Positions 53,175-60,550 of a stretch of 64,000 bases of DNA are shown here, in pieces. The stretch comes from Pseudomonadota bacterium (GTDB taxonomy: Bacteria; Myxococcota_A; UBA796; SXON01), in contig JAUXQH010000133.1 in the NCBI GenBank assembly GCA_030685065.1, positions 18,273 through 82,272 on the forward strand, given 5' to 3'. A model generated the notes under the pieces. The model was given only the letters and a program-made list of their open reading frames with translations. It searched no databases and was not told the DNA's origin. Each line of letters begins with the position of its first letter. Within the stretch, counting starts at the first letter, position 1. The translations under genes and the position numbers were made by a program.

Positions 53175-53564
53175 TCAGCGGTCTTCGTCGCTCTCCTTCA
53201 CCTTGCGGCGGCCCTCGGCCTCCTTGCCTTCCTCGATGAGCTCGCGGACCCGCTGACCGCCCTTGTGGCCGATCTCCGCGTAGCCTTCCGAGCCGAGCTG
53301 CTCCTTGCGGGCCTCTCCGCCCATGCGGCCGATCTCGGCATAGCCCTCGTGACCCAGCTGTTCCTTACGGGTCTCCCCTCCCTTCTTGCCGATCTCGGAG
53401 AAGAACTCCGACCCGCGCTCCCGCGCCACGGTCTCGCCCCCCTTCCTGCCGATCTCGGCGTAGCCTTCGGAGCCGAGCTCCTCCCGGCGTTTTTCTCCGC
53501 CCAAGCGCCCGGCTTCACGCACCGTCATGTCGCCTTCGCCGCGCCCTTTCTTGTCCTGTGGCAT
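53175..53564 (-). CDS. KGG-motif stress-induced protein with four repeats
   Basis: The 129-aa product has four GGE-EGYAEIG-KGG type repeats: GEKRREELGSEGYAEIGRKGG, GETVARERGSEFFSEIGKKGG shortened here, then GETRKEQLGHEGYAEIGRM and GEARKEQLGSEGYAEIGHKGG. The end QRVRELIEEGKEAEGR equals that of the short paralogue. The ATG at 53564 follows GGGAGGAG. The pair looks like a recent gene duplication with repeat expansion. Function is probably stress protection, by family analogy only. Confidence 0.8.
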   Translation of the reverse strand: MPQDKKGRGEGDMTVREAGRLGGEKRREELGSEGYAEIGRKGGETVARERGSEFFSEIGKKGGETRKEQLGHEGYAEIGRMGGEARKEQLGSEGYAEIGHKGGQRVRELIEEGKEAEGRRKVKESDEDR

Positions 53565-53755
53565 TGCTCCTCCCCTCCGGCCAGCCATCCAGCGGCACGG
53601 CCTCTTCGTGTTCCTTGGGTAGTCATGACGGCCGGGCGTTCAACGTGGACGCCGGCCGTGCGGAACACTTCGTGACCATCGTGCGGGCTCTCGCCCGCCT
53701 TGACGCCGACGGGACGCGTGGTGGCGTTGCCGCTACACTTGCGTCGGAGGTGCTC

Positions 53756-54229
53756 ATGGTGCTCGTCTACTGGTTGGCTGCCTGTGTCGGGGGCGACGAC
53801 ACCTCGACGGACGACGACACGTCGGCAGGGGAGGACACCGGCGTGCTGCCCGGGCCCGACGGCCCCTCTCGCGTCCAGTCGGACTGCGCTCCCGACGACG
53901 GGCCGGCCGTGCGCCTCATCGTCGGCCTGGACGAGGCCACCTGCGACAGCGCGTTCGATGGCGTGCCCCACGTGCGGATCAACCTCTGGGTGGGCGCCGA
54001 GCTCCCGCTCGAGCCCGGCACCTACCCGTTCGAGAGCGGCTCGGGCTCCGCCTGGTACTCCCCCTCGGGCGCGGGCGTGGAGCAGTACGGGACGTCGGGG
54101 GAGGTCGTGGTCACCTCGTCGACGGGCGGGGTCGTGACCGGGACGTACCGCGTGGAGCTCGACAGCGGCGCGATCGTCGGGGGAGCCTTCACGGCCGATG
54201 TGTGCCCGGATCCGGCGATGTGCGGGTAG
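53756..54229 (+). CDS. Small lipoprotein of unknown function
   Basis: The 157-aa product starts at an ATG with GGAGG (53746-53750) five bases upstream. A short signal ends in LAAC (lipobox); an acidic Asp/Thr linker (GGDDTSTDDDTSAGEDTG) follows, the same style as other lipoproteins here. The beta-rich domain has DCAPDDGPAVRLIVGLDEAT, four Cys and repeated Gly/Ser/Thr turns. No family is recognised. The divergent neighbours are KGG genes. ssrA begins 101 bp downstream. Confidence 0.6.
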   Translation: MVLVYWLAACVGGDDTSTDDDTSAGEDTGVLPGPDGPSRVQSDCAPDDGPAVRLIVGLDEATCDSAFDGVPHVRINLWVGAELPLEPGTYPFESGSGSAWYSPSGAGVEQYGTSGEVVVTSSTGGVVTGTYRVELDSGAIVGGAFTADVCPDPAMCG

Positions 54230-54330
54230 GCAGGCGACGCGCCCACGGATCGGGCTTGACGATCGGGGCTCACGGGAGCACCTTGGGCATGGACATGGCG
54301 CCATGCGATGCACGGCGCTCTTTCCCCACC

Positions 54331-54699
54331 GGGGGCGTACCGGTTTCGACGAGGTTCTGAAAGGCTGAAGGGCGTGGCAAGGTGCGGGTCGCCTCTATCG
54401 ATCCAAATGTAAGCTGCCAACAACAGCAACCACTTCAGCGAGGCCCTCGCGGCTTAGTTGAGGTCCCAGAGGCATAGCGACCCCTGGGTGTCCGGTTGAG
54501 CGTGATCGAACTCTTCTGGGCATATTTCAGATCCGCAGCAGACCCGGGGCCGAGCACCCGCCGGGCGAGCGAAGACTCAACAGGGGGCTCTGACGGTGAT
54601 CAAAGATCACGACACTCGCCGATGAGCTTTCGGCAGGCCACGTATCTCTGACTCTCGAAGGTGCTTCGGACGCGGGTTCGACTCCCGCCGCCTCCACCA
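54331..54699 (+). ncRNA. ssrA: Transfer-messenger RNA (tmRNA, SsrA)
   Basis: The tRNA-like ends are clear. The 5' GGGGGCG (54331-54337) pairs with the 3' CGCCTCC before ACCA (CCA at 54697-54699) as a 7-bp acceptor stem with one G-U. The T-arm region GGGTTCGACTCCC (54674-54686) precedes it, and CCGGTTTCGAC follows the 5' end as in other tmRNAs. The tag frame begins at GCC 54416 and reads ANNSNHFSEALAA before TAG (54455-54457); the LAA end is the ClpXP degron. Length is 369 nt. The 3' end is an integration site: an island is inserted at 54700 but the RNA is intact. Partner smpB is at 217-687. Confidence 0.97.
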
Positions 54700-54700
54700 T
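54675..54700 (+). repeat. attL: 26-bp direct repeat in the ssrA 3' end
   Basis: The 26 bp from GGTTCGACTCCCG to CCTCCACCAT cover the T-arm loop and acceptor end of ssrA. An identical copy lies at 62332-62357. Duplication of a tmRNA 3' end around an integrase-bearing segment is the standard signature of site-specific integration. Confidence 0.93.
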
Positions 54701-54757
54701 ACACAAGCAAGCTTCGCCCGGCCTTATCCGCCGGGCGAAGTCGTTTCGGAAGGGCGA

Positions 54758-54778
54758 CTCCGCCAGAACTCCGCCAGA
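54758..54778 (+). repeat. Composite repeat CTCCGCCAGAA/CTCCGCCAGA, left copy
   Basis: Two 10-11-bp units CTCCGCCAGA in tandem (one helical turn apart), followed at once by TGGCGGAG, which is inverted to the second unit. The 24-bp sequence around it is repeated exactly on the other strand at 57899-57922, and 18 bp recur at 62182-62200. It lies 58 bp from attL and is a candidate integrase or excisionase arm site. Confidence 0.75.
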
Positions 54779-54825
54779 TGGCGGAGGGGCGGCCCGACCC
54801 TCACGAACACAGCCTGGAGGCGACA

Positions 54826-55068
54826 ATGCCGAAGAGTCCGACGCCCGAGAACGTCACCGACATGACCCCCCGCCAGCTCCGCGCGCGCGGGTACGCCGAC
54901 GGCAACGACTACAGCGACCTCGGCTGGCAGAACTTCACCGCCGAGGACCACCGGCGAGTCCGCGACGACATCGACGCGACGATTGACCGGCAGGCGGAGG
55001 CGACGGAGCGGCAGCGTCGGGACACGGCCGATGCCCGCGCGCAGCGGCTCCGAGACGAGGAAGAGTAG
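54826..55068 (+). CDS. Small hydrophilic island protein, unknown
   Basis: This 80-aa protein begins at an ATG with GGAGG (54816-54820) five bases upstream; the island word GGCGACAATG overlaps this start. The sequence is charged and helical: MTPRQLRARGYADGNDYSDLG and a long Arg/Glu/Asp-rich C-terminal helix (DIDATIDRQAEATERQRRD). No family is recognised. It is the first island gene after attL. Confidence 0.5.
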   Translation: MPKSPTPENVTDMTPRQLRARGYADGNDYSDLGWQNFTAEDHRRVRDDIDATIDRQAEATERQRRDTADARAQRLRDEEE

Positions 55069-55098
55069 CCATCGGCCGCCGAGGACAGCGGCAGCGAG

Positions 55099-56055
55099 TC
55101 AGGGCTCCATTCGCCGGATGCCGTCGAAGCCGAACGTGAACGTCATGCGGCGCTCCCGGCCGTCGAACTTCGTATCTTCGAACCTATGAATGTCGGGGTC
55201 TCGGTCCAGCATCCCGTCGAAGCCGGGCGGCTCGCCGAGCAAGGCGACGTGGTAGGCGACCGCGCCGAACCTCACCATCGCGACGGCCCATCGCAGCGCC
55301 GTGACGCGCTCGCCGTCCGCCTCGCACCCGACCAGGAACTTGAACTGCGCTCCCGGTGCGCCTGCTACGGGCTTCTCCCCGTAGGGCCGGCGGTCCCCTT
55401 CCTTGCGGTTCAACAGCCACTCGCGCAGCGGGGCGAACTCGTCCCGAAGCGCCAGCTCGGGGGAATGAACGACCAGCATGAGGTAGGCGGCCTTGCACAG
55501 CGCGCGCGAGGTCAGGTCCGGCCGGGGCTGGCGAACCAGGGCGGATACGTGGAACTCGCCCGGCCCGCTTTCGTCTGGCGGCTCGCCCGTGGGCTTCTCG
55601 CCGTCGCGTAGGTGAAGCTCGCAGCCCCGCTCGTGGTGGTGCGCCATCGTGACGGTTCGACCGGCGCCCGCGTCGAAGGGCACCTCCGCGTTCCCGGTGT
55701 CGTACATCGGGCGAAGGAACGCCGTCGTCCCGGTGCGGAAGAGGTCAAGCTCGCAGTCCGACAGGGCGTGGTTCACCCGGTCATCGACGACGCCCGGGGG
55801 CAGCTTGACCCACTTCACGCCGACGGCCTGGGGGACGACGTGCTCCCACTTCCGGGCGTGCTCGGGCGGGATGGGCTCGCAGCCAATCGGGCAGACGGGT
55901 TGCCCGTCGCGCGCGAGGAGCGCGCGCACGATGTCGACCCGCTGCCTCCAGGTCTCCGGCGTGTACGTCTCCGCGGGGCCGAGCCCCTGTTCGGCGTCAG
56001 CGATGAAACGGACCTCGACAGGGAGGGTGAGCGACTCGGGCGCGGGCTGGGTCAT
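55099..56055 (-). CDS. HNH-like nuclease candidate
   Basis: The 318-aa product starts at ATG 56053-56055 (a TTG three codons earlier is also open). It contains CPIGCEPIPPEHARKWEHVVPQAVG at about residues 55-80, where a Cys pair is followed by EHVVPQAVG. This resembles the first half of HNH motifs (C-x-C ... E/D-H-ixP). A further H-H-H cluster (AHHHERGCELHL) lies near residue 140. The rest is beta/alpha and unrecognised. It could be an island defence nuclease; catalytic assignment is tentative. Four copies of the island word lie in its upstream gap. Confidence 0.45.
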   Translation of the reverse strand: MTQPAPESLTLPVEVRFIADAEQGLGPAETYTPETWRQRVDIVRALLARDGQPVCPIGCEPIPPEHARKWEHVVPQAVGVKWVKLPPGVVDDRVNHALSDCELDLFRTGTTAFLRPMYDTGNAEVPFDAGAGRTVTMAHHHERGCELHLRDGEKPTGEPPDESGPGEFHVSALVRQPRPDLTSRALCKAAYLMLVVHSPELALRDEFAPLREWLLNRKEGDRRPYGEKPVAGAPGAQFKFLVGCEADGERVTALRWAVAMVRFGAVAYHVALLGEPPGFDGMLDRDPDIHRFEDTKFDGRERRMTFTFGFDGIRRMEP

Positions 56056-56440
56056 GCGGGGCAAGGTAGCCGCCGGCCTTGGGATTGTCGCCTACGGCGG
56101 GTCCAGGGCGCGGACACCTGCGATTGTCGCCTGCCATGGTCCAGGGCGCGGGATGCTCACGCTCGCCGGGTGGACCTGAAACTACCGGGGCGGAAGGGCC
56201 TTGGATTGTCGCCTCCGACGTGCGACGACAATGGGAGAAGCAGGGGACAGCGTGGGGCCCGTTGCCGCCCCGCATCCGGGTAGGGGCGCTCATCGTGGCC
56301 GTGCTCACGCGGGCGAAGCGCGCGGCGCTCGGGATTGTCGCCCTCCCAGGGAACGGCCCCGGGATGCGGTTTCTCCCCTGGGATGAAGTTCAGCGCGCAC
56401 CGGGCATAGGACCAGGAGAACCCTTCCTGGAGACTCCCGA
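56056..56440. other. Repeat-rich intergenic region of the island
   Basis: This 385-bp gap has no gene but four GATTGTCGCC copies (56083, 56122, 56204, 56333). Around the first two, a ~30-bp unit ending in GGTCCAGGGCGCGG (56100-56113 and 56138-56151) is duplicated with a 38-39 bp period. After the third, CGACGACAAT (56222-56231) forms a near inverted partner. The gap lies between the divergent HNH-like and AlpA/Xis-like genes, so it should include promoters for both and is a strong candidate control region. Confidence 0.6.
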
Positions 56441-56704
56441 ATGTCGCCTGAACTCGTCGACTCCGATTCGCTGGAACTGCTCACGGTGGAACAGGTTGCG
56501 GACCTGTTCAAGGTGCGGACGCGGAAGGTCTACGACCTCATCCGCGACGAGGGGCTCCCGTTCGTGAGGATGGGCCGCTTCTACCGCTTCGTCCGCCGTG
56601 AGCTGCGCCGGTGGCAGGAGTCGCGCATCGCCGCGAACCCCGTGCCCGGGGCCCCGTCCGCCGCGCCCGCCCTGCTCACGCGGGACTGGTCGCGCCGGGC
56701 GTGA
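56441..56704 (+). CDS. AlpA/excisionase-like HTH protein
   Basis: The 87-aa product contains a MerR-type (HTH_17) DNA-binding domain: LLTVEQVADLFKVRTRKVYD, then LIRDEGLPFVRMGRFYRFVRR and ELRRWQESR. This is the layout of excisionases and AlpA-like regulators that control integrase direction. The gene lies 32 bp upstream of the integrase gene on the same strand, which supports that role. The C-terminal 20 residues are Pro/Ala-rich. Confidence 0.75.
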   Translation: MSPELVDSDSLELLTVEQVADLFKVRTRKVYDLIRDEGLPFVRMGRFYRFVRRELRRWQESRIAANPVPGAPSAAPALLTRDWSRRA

Positions 56705-56736
56705 GCGGCGCCGCCCTCACCCCGTAGGAGACAATC

Positions 56737-57888
56737 GTGGCCCACAAGAATCGCTGGACCGTCACCGCCGACACGAAGTCCGACTCATACATCATTGCCT
56801 TTTCGTACAAGGACGGCCACGGCGTCTCGCGACGCTACAAGCGGAGCGCCGGTCGGGGCGTGTCGAAGCGCGACGCGGAGACGAAGGCGCGCGGCCTCTA
56901 CCTGGAGATGGAGAAGGACCCGCTCGCGTTCGTGGGCCGGTTCGTCACCCCGGTTCATGCGAAGGCGCGCGCGCTGCCCTTCGGCGACGTCGCGGCGACC
57001 TACATTGCCGAGCACGTCGAGACGAACTGCCGTGCGTCGACCCAGCGCACGCACGAACAGATGCTCCGGGTTCACCTCGTCCCGGCCTTCGGCGCGGGGG
57101 ACCTCCGCGACGTGCGCCGGCCGACGGTCGACGCCTACGTGTCCCGGAAGCGTCGCGAGGGGTTGAGCGCCAAGTCGGTCGCCAACCACATCAGCGTGCT
57201 GTCCAGCATCTTCGAGTTCGCCATCCGTCGGGAGTGGGTCGCGGAGAACCCCGCCAAGGGCGTCACGCTCCCGAAGGTGACCGACCAGGGCTACGAGTGG
57301 CTCGACGCGGAGGCCGCCGGCCTGTTCCTCGCGGCGGTTCGGGCGCGCGACCCCAAGCACGCGGACCTGTTTCTCGTCGCCCTCCGCACCGGGATGCGGC
57401 AGGGTGAGCTTCTGGCCCTCCGCTGGGGCGACATCCGGTTCAGCGCCGACGGCCGCGACGACGCCATCACGGTGCGGCACAGCCTCCACAACGGGCAGCT
57501 CGGCCCCACGAAGGGCGGCAAGCCACGGCAGGTCCCGTTTCACGCCGAAGTCCGCGCCGCGCTCCTGCCCCGACGCGGGGACGCCACGGCCTTCGTGTTC
57601 GCGACGTCGGCGGGGACGCCCCTCACGGGCAACATCGTAAAGAACCCGATGGCGCGCACGGCCACGGCCATCGGCCGCCCCGACCTCCGGTTTCACGACC
57701 TACGGCACAGCTTCGCCTCCCAGCTCGTCGTCCAGGGCATCGGCCTCCAGGTCGTCCAGCAACTCCTGGGACACCAGGACATTCAGACGACGCTTCGCTA
57801 CGCGCACCTACAGCCCGGCGCCCTGTCGAGCGCCGTCGCCACCTTGGGAACCGGCGGACAGGTGCTCCCCTTCCGTCAGGCGGGGTGA
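56737..57888 (+). CDS. Tyrosine recombinase (island integrase)
   Basis: The 383-aa product has an N-terminal arm/core-binding region (SAM-like N domain, about residues 85-165, TQRTHEQMLRVHLVPAFGAG) and a C-terminal catalytic domain. Catalytic residues are visible: Arg in RTGMRQGELLALRWGDI, Lys in TKGGKPRQVPF, HxxR in FHDLRHSFAS, His in LLGHQDIQTTLRYAH and the nucleophile Tyr in that same LRYAH motif. It should catalyse integration at the ssrA 3' end. The GTG start follows TAGGAG and overlaps a variant of the island word. Confidence 0.9.
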   Translation: MAHKNRWTVTADTKSDSYIIAFSYKDGHGVSRRYKRSAGRGVSKRDAETKARGLYLEMEKDPLAFVGRFVTPVHAKARALPFGDVAATYIAEHVETNCRASTQRTHEQMLRVHLVPAFGAGDLRDVRRPTVDAYVSRKRREGLSAKSVANHISVLSSIFEFAIRREWVAENPAKGVTLPKVTDQGYEWLDAEAAGLFLAAVRARDPKHADLFLVALRTGMRQGELLALRWGDIRFSADGRDDAITVRHSLHNGQLGPTKGGKPRQVPFHAEVRAALLPRRGDATAFVFATSAGTPLTGNIVKNPMARTATAIGRPDLRFHDLRHSFASQLVVQGIGLQVVQQLLGHQDIQTTLRYAHLQPGALSSAVATLGTGGQVLPFRQAG

Positions 57889-57898
57889 CGGGCTCGAA

Positions 57899-57922
57899 TC
57901 TGGCGGAGTTCTGGCGGAGTCG
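57899..57922 (-). repeat. Composite repeat, integrase-end copy
   Basis: This is the exact 24-bp reverse complement of 54755-54778, placed 10 bp after the integrase stop codon. It is followed at 9 bp by the GGCGACAATC word at 57931. Confidence 0.75.
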
Positions 57923-57930
57923 GCAGCGTG

Positions 57931-57968
57931 GGCGACAATCGAGGCGCGCGCCTCGTGGGATTGTCGCC
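57931..57968. repeat. 38-nt inverted repeat built from two island words
   Basis: GGCGACAATC (57931-57940) and GATTGTCGCC (57959-57968) flank a perfect palindrome CGAGGCGCGCGCCTCG (57940-57955); only TGG (57956-57958) is unpaired. It lies between the convergent integrase and XRE genes, so it could serve as a bidirectional terminator or a protein-binding hairpin. Confidence 0.8.
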
Positions 57969-58039
57969 TTGCCGTGCGGCTTCCCGCAAGGCCGCGGCGG
58001 ACCAGGACCGCGGGTAACCAACCCGCTTCCGGGGTGCGG

Positions 58040-58402
58040 CTACCGCGGCCAGCGGTCCCGGAGTGCCCTTGCGGAGACGACGAGGTAGTCGACCGCCGCG
58101 TCGTCCAGCGTCGCGACCTCCGCGACCAGTTCGTCGACCTTGGCGCGTCGGGTGGTGTCGAGCGCGGCGGCGAGTAGAGCGGGCGCGTCGGTGTCGAGCG
58201 CGGCGGCGAGCCTTACCAGGGCTTCGAGCGATGGCGTCCCGATGCCACGTTCGAGCTGGGATATCCACTCCGTGCTCACGCCGACGGCCTCCGCGAGCCG
58301 TTCGCGCGTGAGGTTGCGCGCCTTCCTCTGGGCTCGGATGGCGCGTCCCAGTCGGTTCCGTAGCTGGGCCTCGTCCATCCGGTCTGCCTCCGTGGCGGGC
58401 AT
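58040..58402 (-). CDS. XRE-family transcriptional regulator
   Basis: The 120-aa product has an N-terminal XRE/Cro-type HTH: LGRAIRAQRKARNLTRERLA, EAVGVSTEWISQLERGIGTP and SLEALVRLAAALD (about residues 18-75). The C-terminal ~45 residues are helical (VDELVAEVATLDDAAVDYLV). It is divergent from the gene at 58500, and the gap between them carries a near-perfect operator at 58461-58477. It is probably the island repressor. Confidence 0.8.
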   Translation of the reverse strand: MPATEADRMDEAQLRNRLGRAIRAQRKARNLTRERLAEAVGVSTEWISQLERGIGTPSLEALVRLAAALDTDAPALLAAALDTTRRAKVDELVAEVATLDDAAVDYLVVSARALRDRWPR

Positions 58403-58460
58403 GGGACGACAACCGGGCGGTCGGAGCCAGAAAGGCTCAATGCGTGATATCGAAGCATCC

Positions 58461-58477
58461 GCGTAGTTTGACTACGC
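58461..58477. promoter_or_regulatory. Operator-like palindrome GCGTAGTTTGACTACGC
   Basis: Two perfect 7-bp half-sites GCGTAGT and ACTACGC are separated by TTG. An outer inverted pair (TGCGTGAT at 58441-58448; ATCAC at 58478-58482) extends it. The site lies in the XRE/58500 divergent gap, as expected for an autoregulatory repressor operator. It contains TTGACT, a possible -35. Confidence 0.7.
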
Positions 58478-58499
58478 ATCACCGGCGCCGGGAGGAACG

Positions 58500-59162
58500 A
58501 TGCGAACCGCGAGAGTGCCGCTGCCCCGCGGGGCCTGGGAGCTTCGCTGTGAGGGCCCGGTGTCGCCGACGGCTCCGACTCCGGCGGCGGCCCGCGAACG
58601 CCTCCAGGGGGCTCTGGGCGCCCTTCCGCGCCTGGATTCCGCCCGCGGCGTCGATGGCTGGACCGTGCTGTGGAGCGGGACCGTCCTGGAGGCCGGCGCG
58701 CGGGTGAAGGTCTGGCTGTGGCTCGCCCGTTCGGATGGCGGCGGCGACCTCAAAGCGGACCTCGCCGCGCACCTGGAGGCGGCGGGCTTCGCCGTGCGTC
58801 GTGGCCCCCGTCCCGTCGTCGCCGACGCGGCCCTGGAGCCCCGCGTCGCCTACCTTCGCACCGGGGCACACGGCTTCGGGCTGGAACCGCGCACGGCTCC
58901 GCTGTTCGGGGAGCTTGACGTGGCGGAAGAGGACCGCGACGACGTCGACATCGGCCGCGTGTACCGCTTCGGCGCCCAGCCGTGCCCCGCGTGCGGCGCC
59001 GTCGACCACCCGGCCGCCCTCGTCGCCGGGTTCCCTTCGCCCGACCTCATGCTCGCCGCGGAGCTGGGCGAAGTCGCGTTCGCCGACGGGGGCCTCGTCG
59101 ACCGGCGCCGTCGCAGGAACGCGCGTTGCCGTCGTTGCGGCGCCGACTTCGTCGCCCGATGA
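58500..59162 (+). CDS. Island protein with C-terminal zinc ribbon, unknown
   Basis: The 220-aa product has an N-terminal region of unknown fold (about residues 1-155). A C-terminal zinc-ribbon pair follows: CPACG (from about residue 162) and CRRCG (about 211), with basic residues (RRRRRNARCRRC) near the second. It probably binds DNA, RNA or protein through the ribbon. The ATG follows GGGAGGA. It is divergent from the XRE gene and thus likely under its control; the next gene overlaps its end by a few bases if the early start is used. Confidence 0.5.
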   Translation: MRTARVPLPRGAWELRCEGPVSPTAPTPAAARERLQGALGALPRLDSARGVDGWTVLWSGTVLEAGARVKVWLWLARSDGGGDLKADLAAHLEAAGFAVRRGPRPVVADAALEPRVAYLRTGAHGFGLEPRTAPLFGELDVAEEDRDDVDIGRVYRFGAQPCPACGAVDHPAALVAGFPSPDLMLAAELGEVAFADGGLVDRRRRRNARCRRCGADFVAR

Positions 59163-59200
59163 CCGCCGCGCTCGGCGCCGTCCGCACCCTGGGAGCCTCC

Positions 59201-59923
59201 ATGCCCTACGCCCGTCTATCCGCCACGTTCATGCTCGCCTTCGCCCTCGCCGCGGTCCCGGTCGGCAGCGCCCGCGGGGAGGGCCCTACCGACCCGCCAG
59301 CCAGCGTGGAAGGCGACAATCGGCAAGCCACCCCCACGGGGCCCCGCGTCGCCCTCACCGTGACCGGGTTCAGCACGGTCAACGCCGAAGCCATCCGGGC
59401 CCAACAGCCGGCGCTCGACGAGCGGCTGGCTTTCCTGACGGACAGCACGGGCGTTCGAGTGTCCATCGAGCTTGCGAGGGGCTCGGCGGGCTCCCTCGTC
59501 ACGGTGGACGAGCGCATGGACGCGCCTCTGGACCTCCTGGGATTCGTCCAGGGCCCGATGGGGCACCGAGCCATCAAGCTCGGGCGCGCGTCCCTCACGG
59601 CCACCTACGTCAACGCCTGGGTCGGCATCGGGCCCGTGCGCGCGGCCGTCGGCGCGGGCAACATGGCCCTTGCCGAAGCCTTGGGGAACCGGGCCATCCT
59701 CGTCCGGTACACCAACGGGCGCGGGGCCGTGCTCGCGATGTCCTTCACGCCCGCCTACAACGGGCAGGCCACCTTCGAGGGGCTGGCCTGGGTCACGGAG
59801 GGGAAAGCGACGACGGAGGTCCCCGTGGACGCCCGCACCGGCCTCGTCGCGCTCCCTACCGGCGCCGACGGCCGCCCGACGCCCGCGGCGGCGGTCTACC
59901 GATTCTTCGAGGTTGCGCCGTGA
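59201..59923 (+). CDS. Exported island protein, unknown
   Basis: The 240-aa product from ATG 59201 (GGGAG five bases upstream) has a signal peptide ending near VGSARG; an ATG at 59159 is also in frame but lacks such a site. The mature protein is Ala/Gly/Thr-rich with alternating strand patterns (VALTVTGFSTVNAEAIRAQQ; VRVSIELARGSAGSLVTVDE). No family is recognised. One island word (59312-59321) lies inside its coding sequence (EGDNRQ). Periplasmic or surface location is expected. Confidence 0.5.
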   Translation: MPYARLSATFMLAFALAAVPVGSARGEGPTDPPASVEGDNRQATPTGPRVALTVTGFSTVNAEAIRAQQPALDERLAFLTDSTGVRVSIELARGSAGSLVTVDERMDAPLDLLGFVQGPMGHRAIKLGRASLTATYVNAWVGIGPVRAAVGAGNMALAEALGNRAILVRYTNGRGAVLAMSFTPAYNGQATFEGLAWVTEGKATTEVPVDARTGLVALPTGADGRPTPAAAVYRFFEVAP

Positions 59924-59966
59924 TTCGGACGTCGCGCCTTCGCACGCTCACCGACCGGAGATTCCA

Positions 59967-60437
59967 GTGATTGTCATGCTTGAAAGTGTATACATTGCCG
60001 TCGCTGCCTTGCTGTTCCTGCCTGCGTGCGCCGCTGGCGCTGACACGGAGACGGGCGATGGCGACCGCGCCGACGACACCGCGACGCACGCCGACACGCT
60101 CGCATCCGGGCGCTTCGCGGACACGGAGGTAGAGGATTGGATGCCGGTTACCAGCGGGAACTGGCCCAACGCCGTGACGGGTGACACCTGCTCCGACCCC
60201 AACGGCCCAATCTGCTACGACTGCCTTCACGTCCCGACGAACACCTATGCCCGGTGGTTGCGGCAGGAGACCGAGGGCGGCGGCTACCGCGACGACGTGT
60301 GGTTCGAGGCCGTCCTCGGCCAGCTCGCCTTCTCCGACTTCGACGAGGAGACCGGCGCCGGGCTCGGCACCGACGGCGCCTACTACGCCTTCGACACGAT
60401 GGGCGCGTGCGCGCCGGTCTACTGGCTGTATCCGTAG
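59967..60437 (+). CDS. Small island lipoprotein, unknown
   Basis: The 156-aa product begins with GTG 59967 (CCGGAG seven bases upstream) or ATG 59976. The signal peptide has a lipobox LPAC. An acidic linker (DTETGDGDRADDTATHADT) follows, then a domain with paired Cys (GDTCSDPNGPICYDCLHVPT) and many aromatic residues (WLRQETEGGGYRDDVWFEAV). No family is recognised. It lies 43 bp after the exported-protein gene and probably shares its transcript. Confidence 0.5.
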   Translation: MIVMLESVYIAVAALLFLPACAAGADTETGDGDRADDTATHADTLASGRFADTEVEDWMPVTSGNWPNAVTGDTCSDPNGPICYDCLHVPTNTYARWLRQETEGGGYRDDVWFEAVLGQLAFSDFDEETGAGLGTDGAYYAFDTMGACAPVYWLYP

Positions 60438-60550
60438 GCGCTGCCGGCACGCGGCGGCAGGCGGCGCCTCCGGCCGGTGCCTATGCCCCGCGGCGGGGAT
60501 AGGCGACAATCGGACGCCCGTGGCCCGGGGCATCGTAGAGAGGATGGACG

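Noticed and set aside
54256..54284. Promoter starting with TTGACG upstream of ssrA
   Set aside because: No acceptable -10 element at 16-18 nt; the true ssrA promoter could not be located by eye.
54527..54826. Minus-strand frame beginning with a VEAAGVEPASE-like sequence
   Set aside because: It is the antisense of the tmRNA 3' half; such frames over tmRNA/tRNA ends are a well-known annotation artefact.
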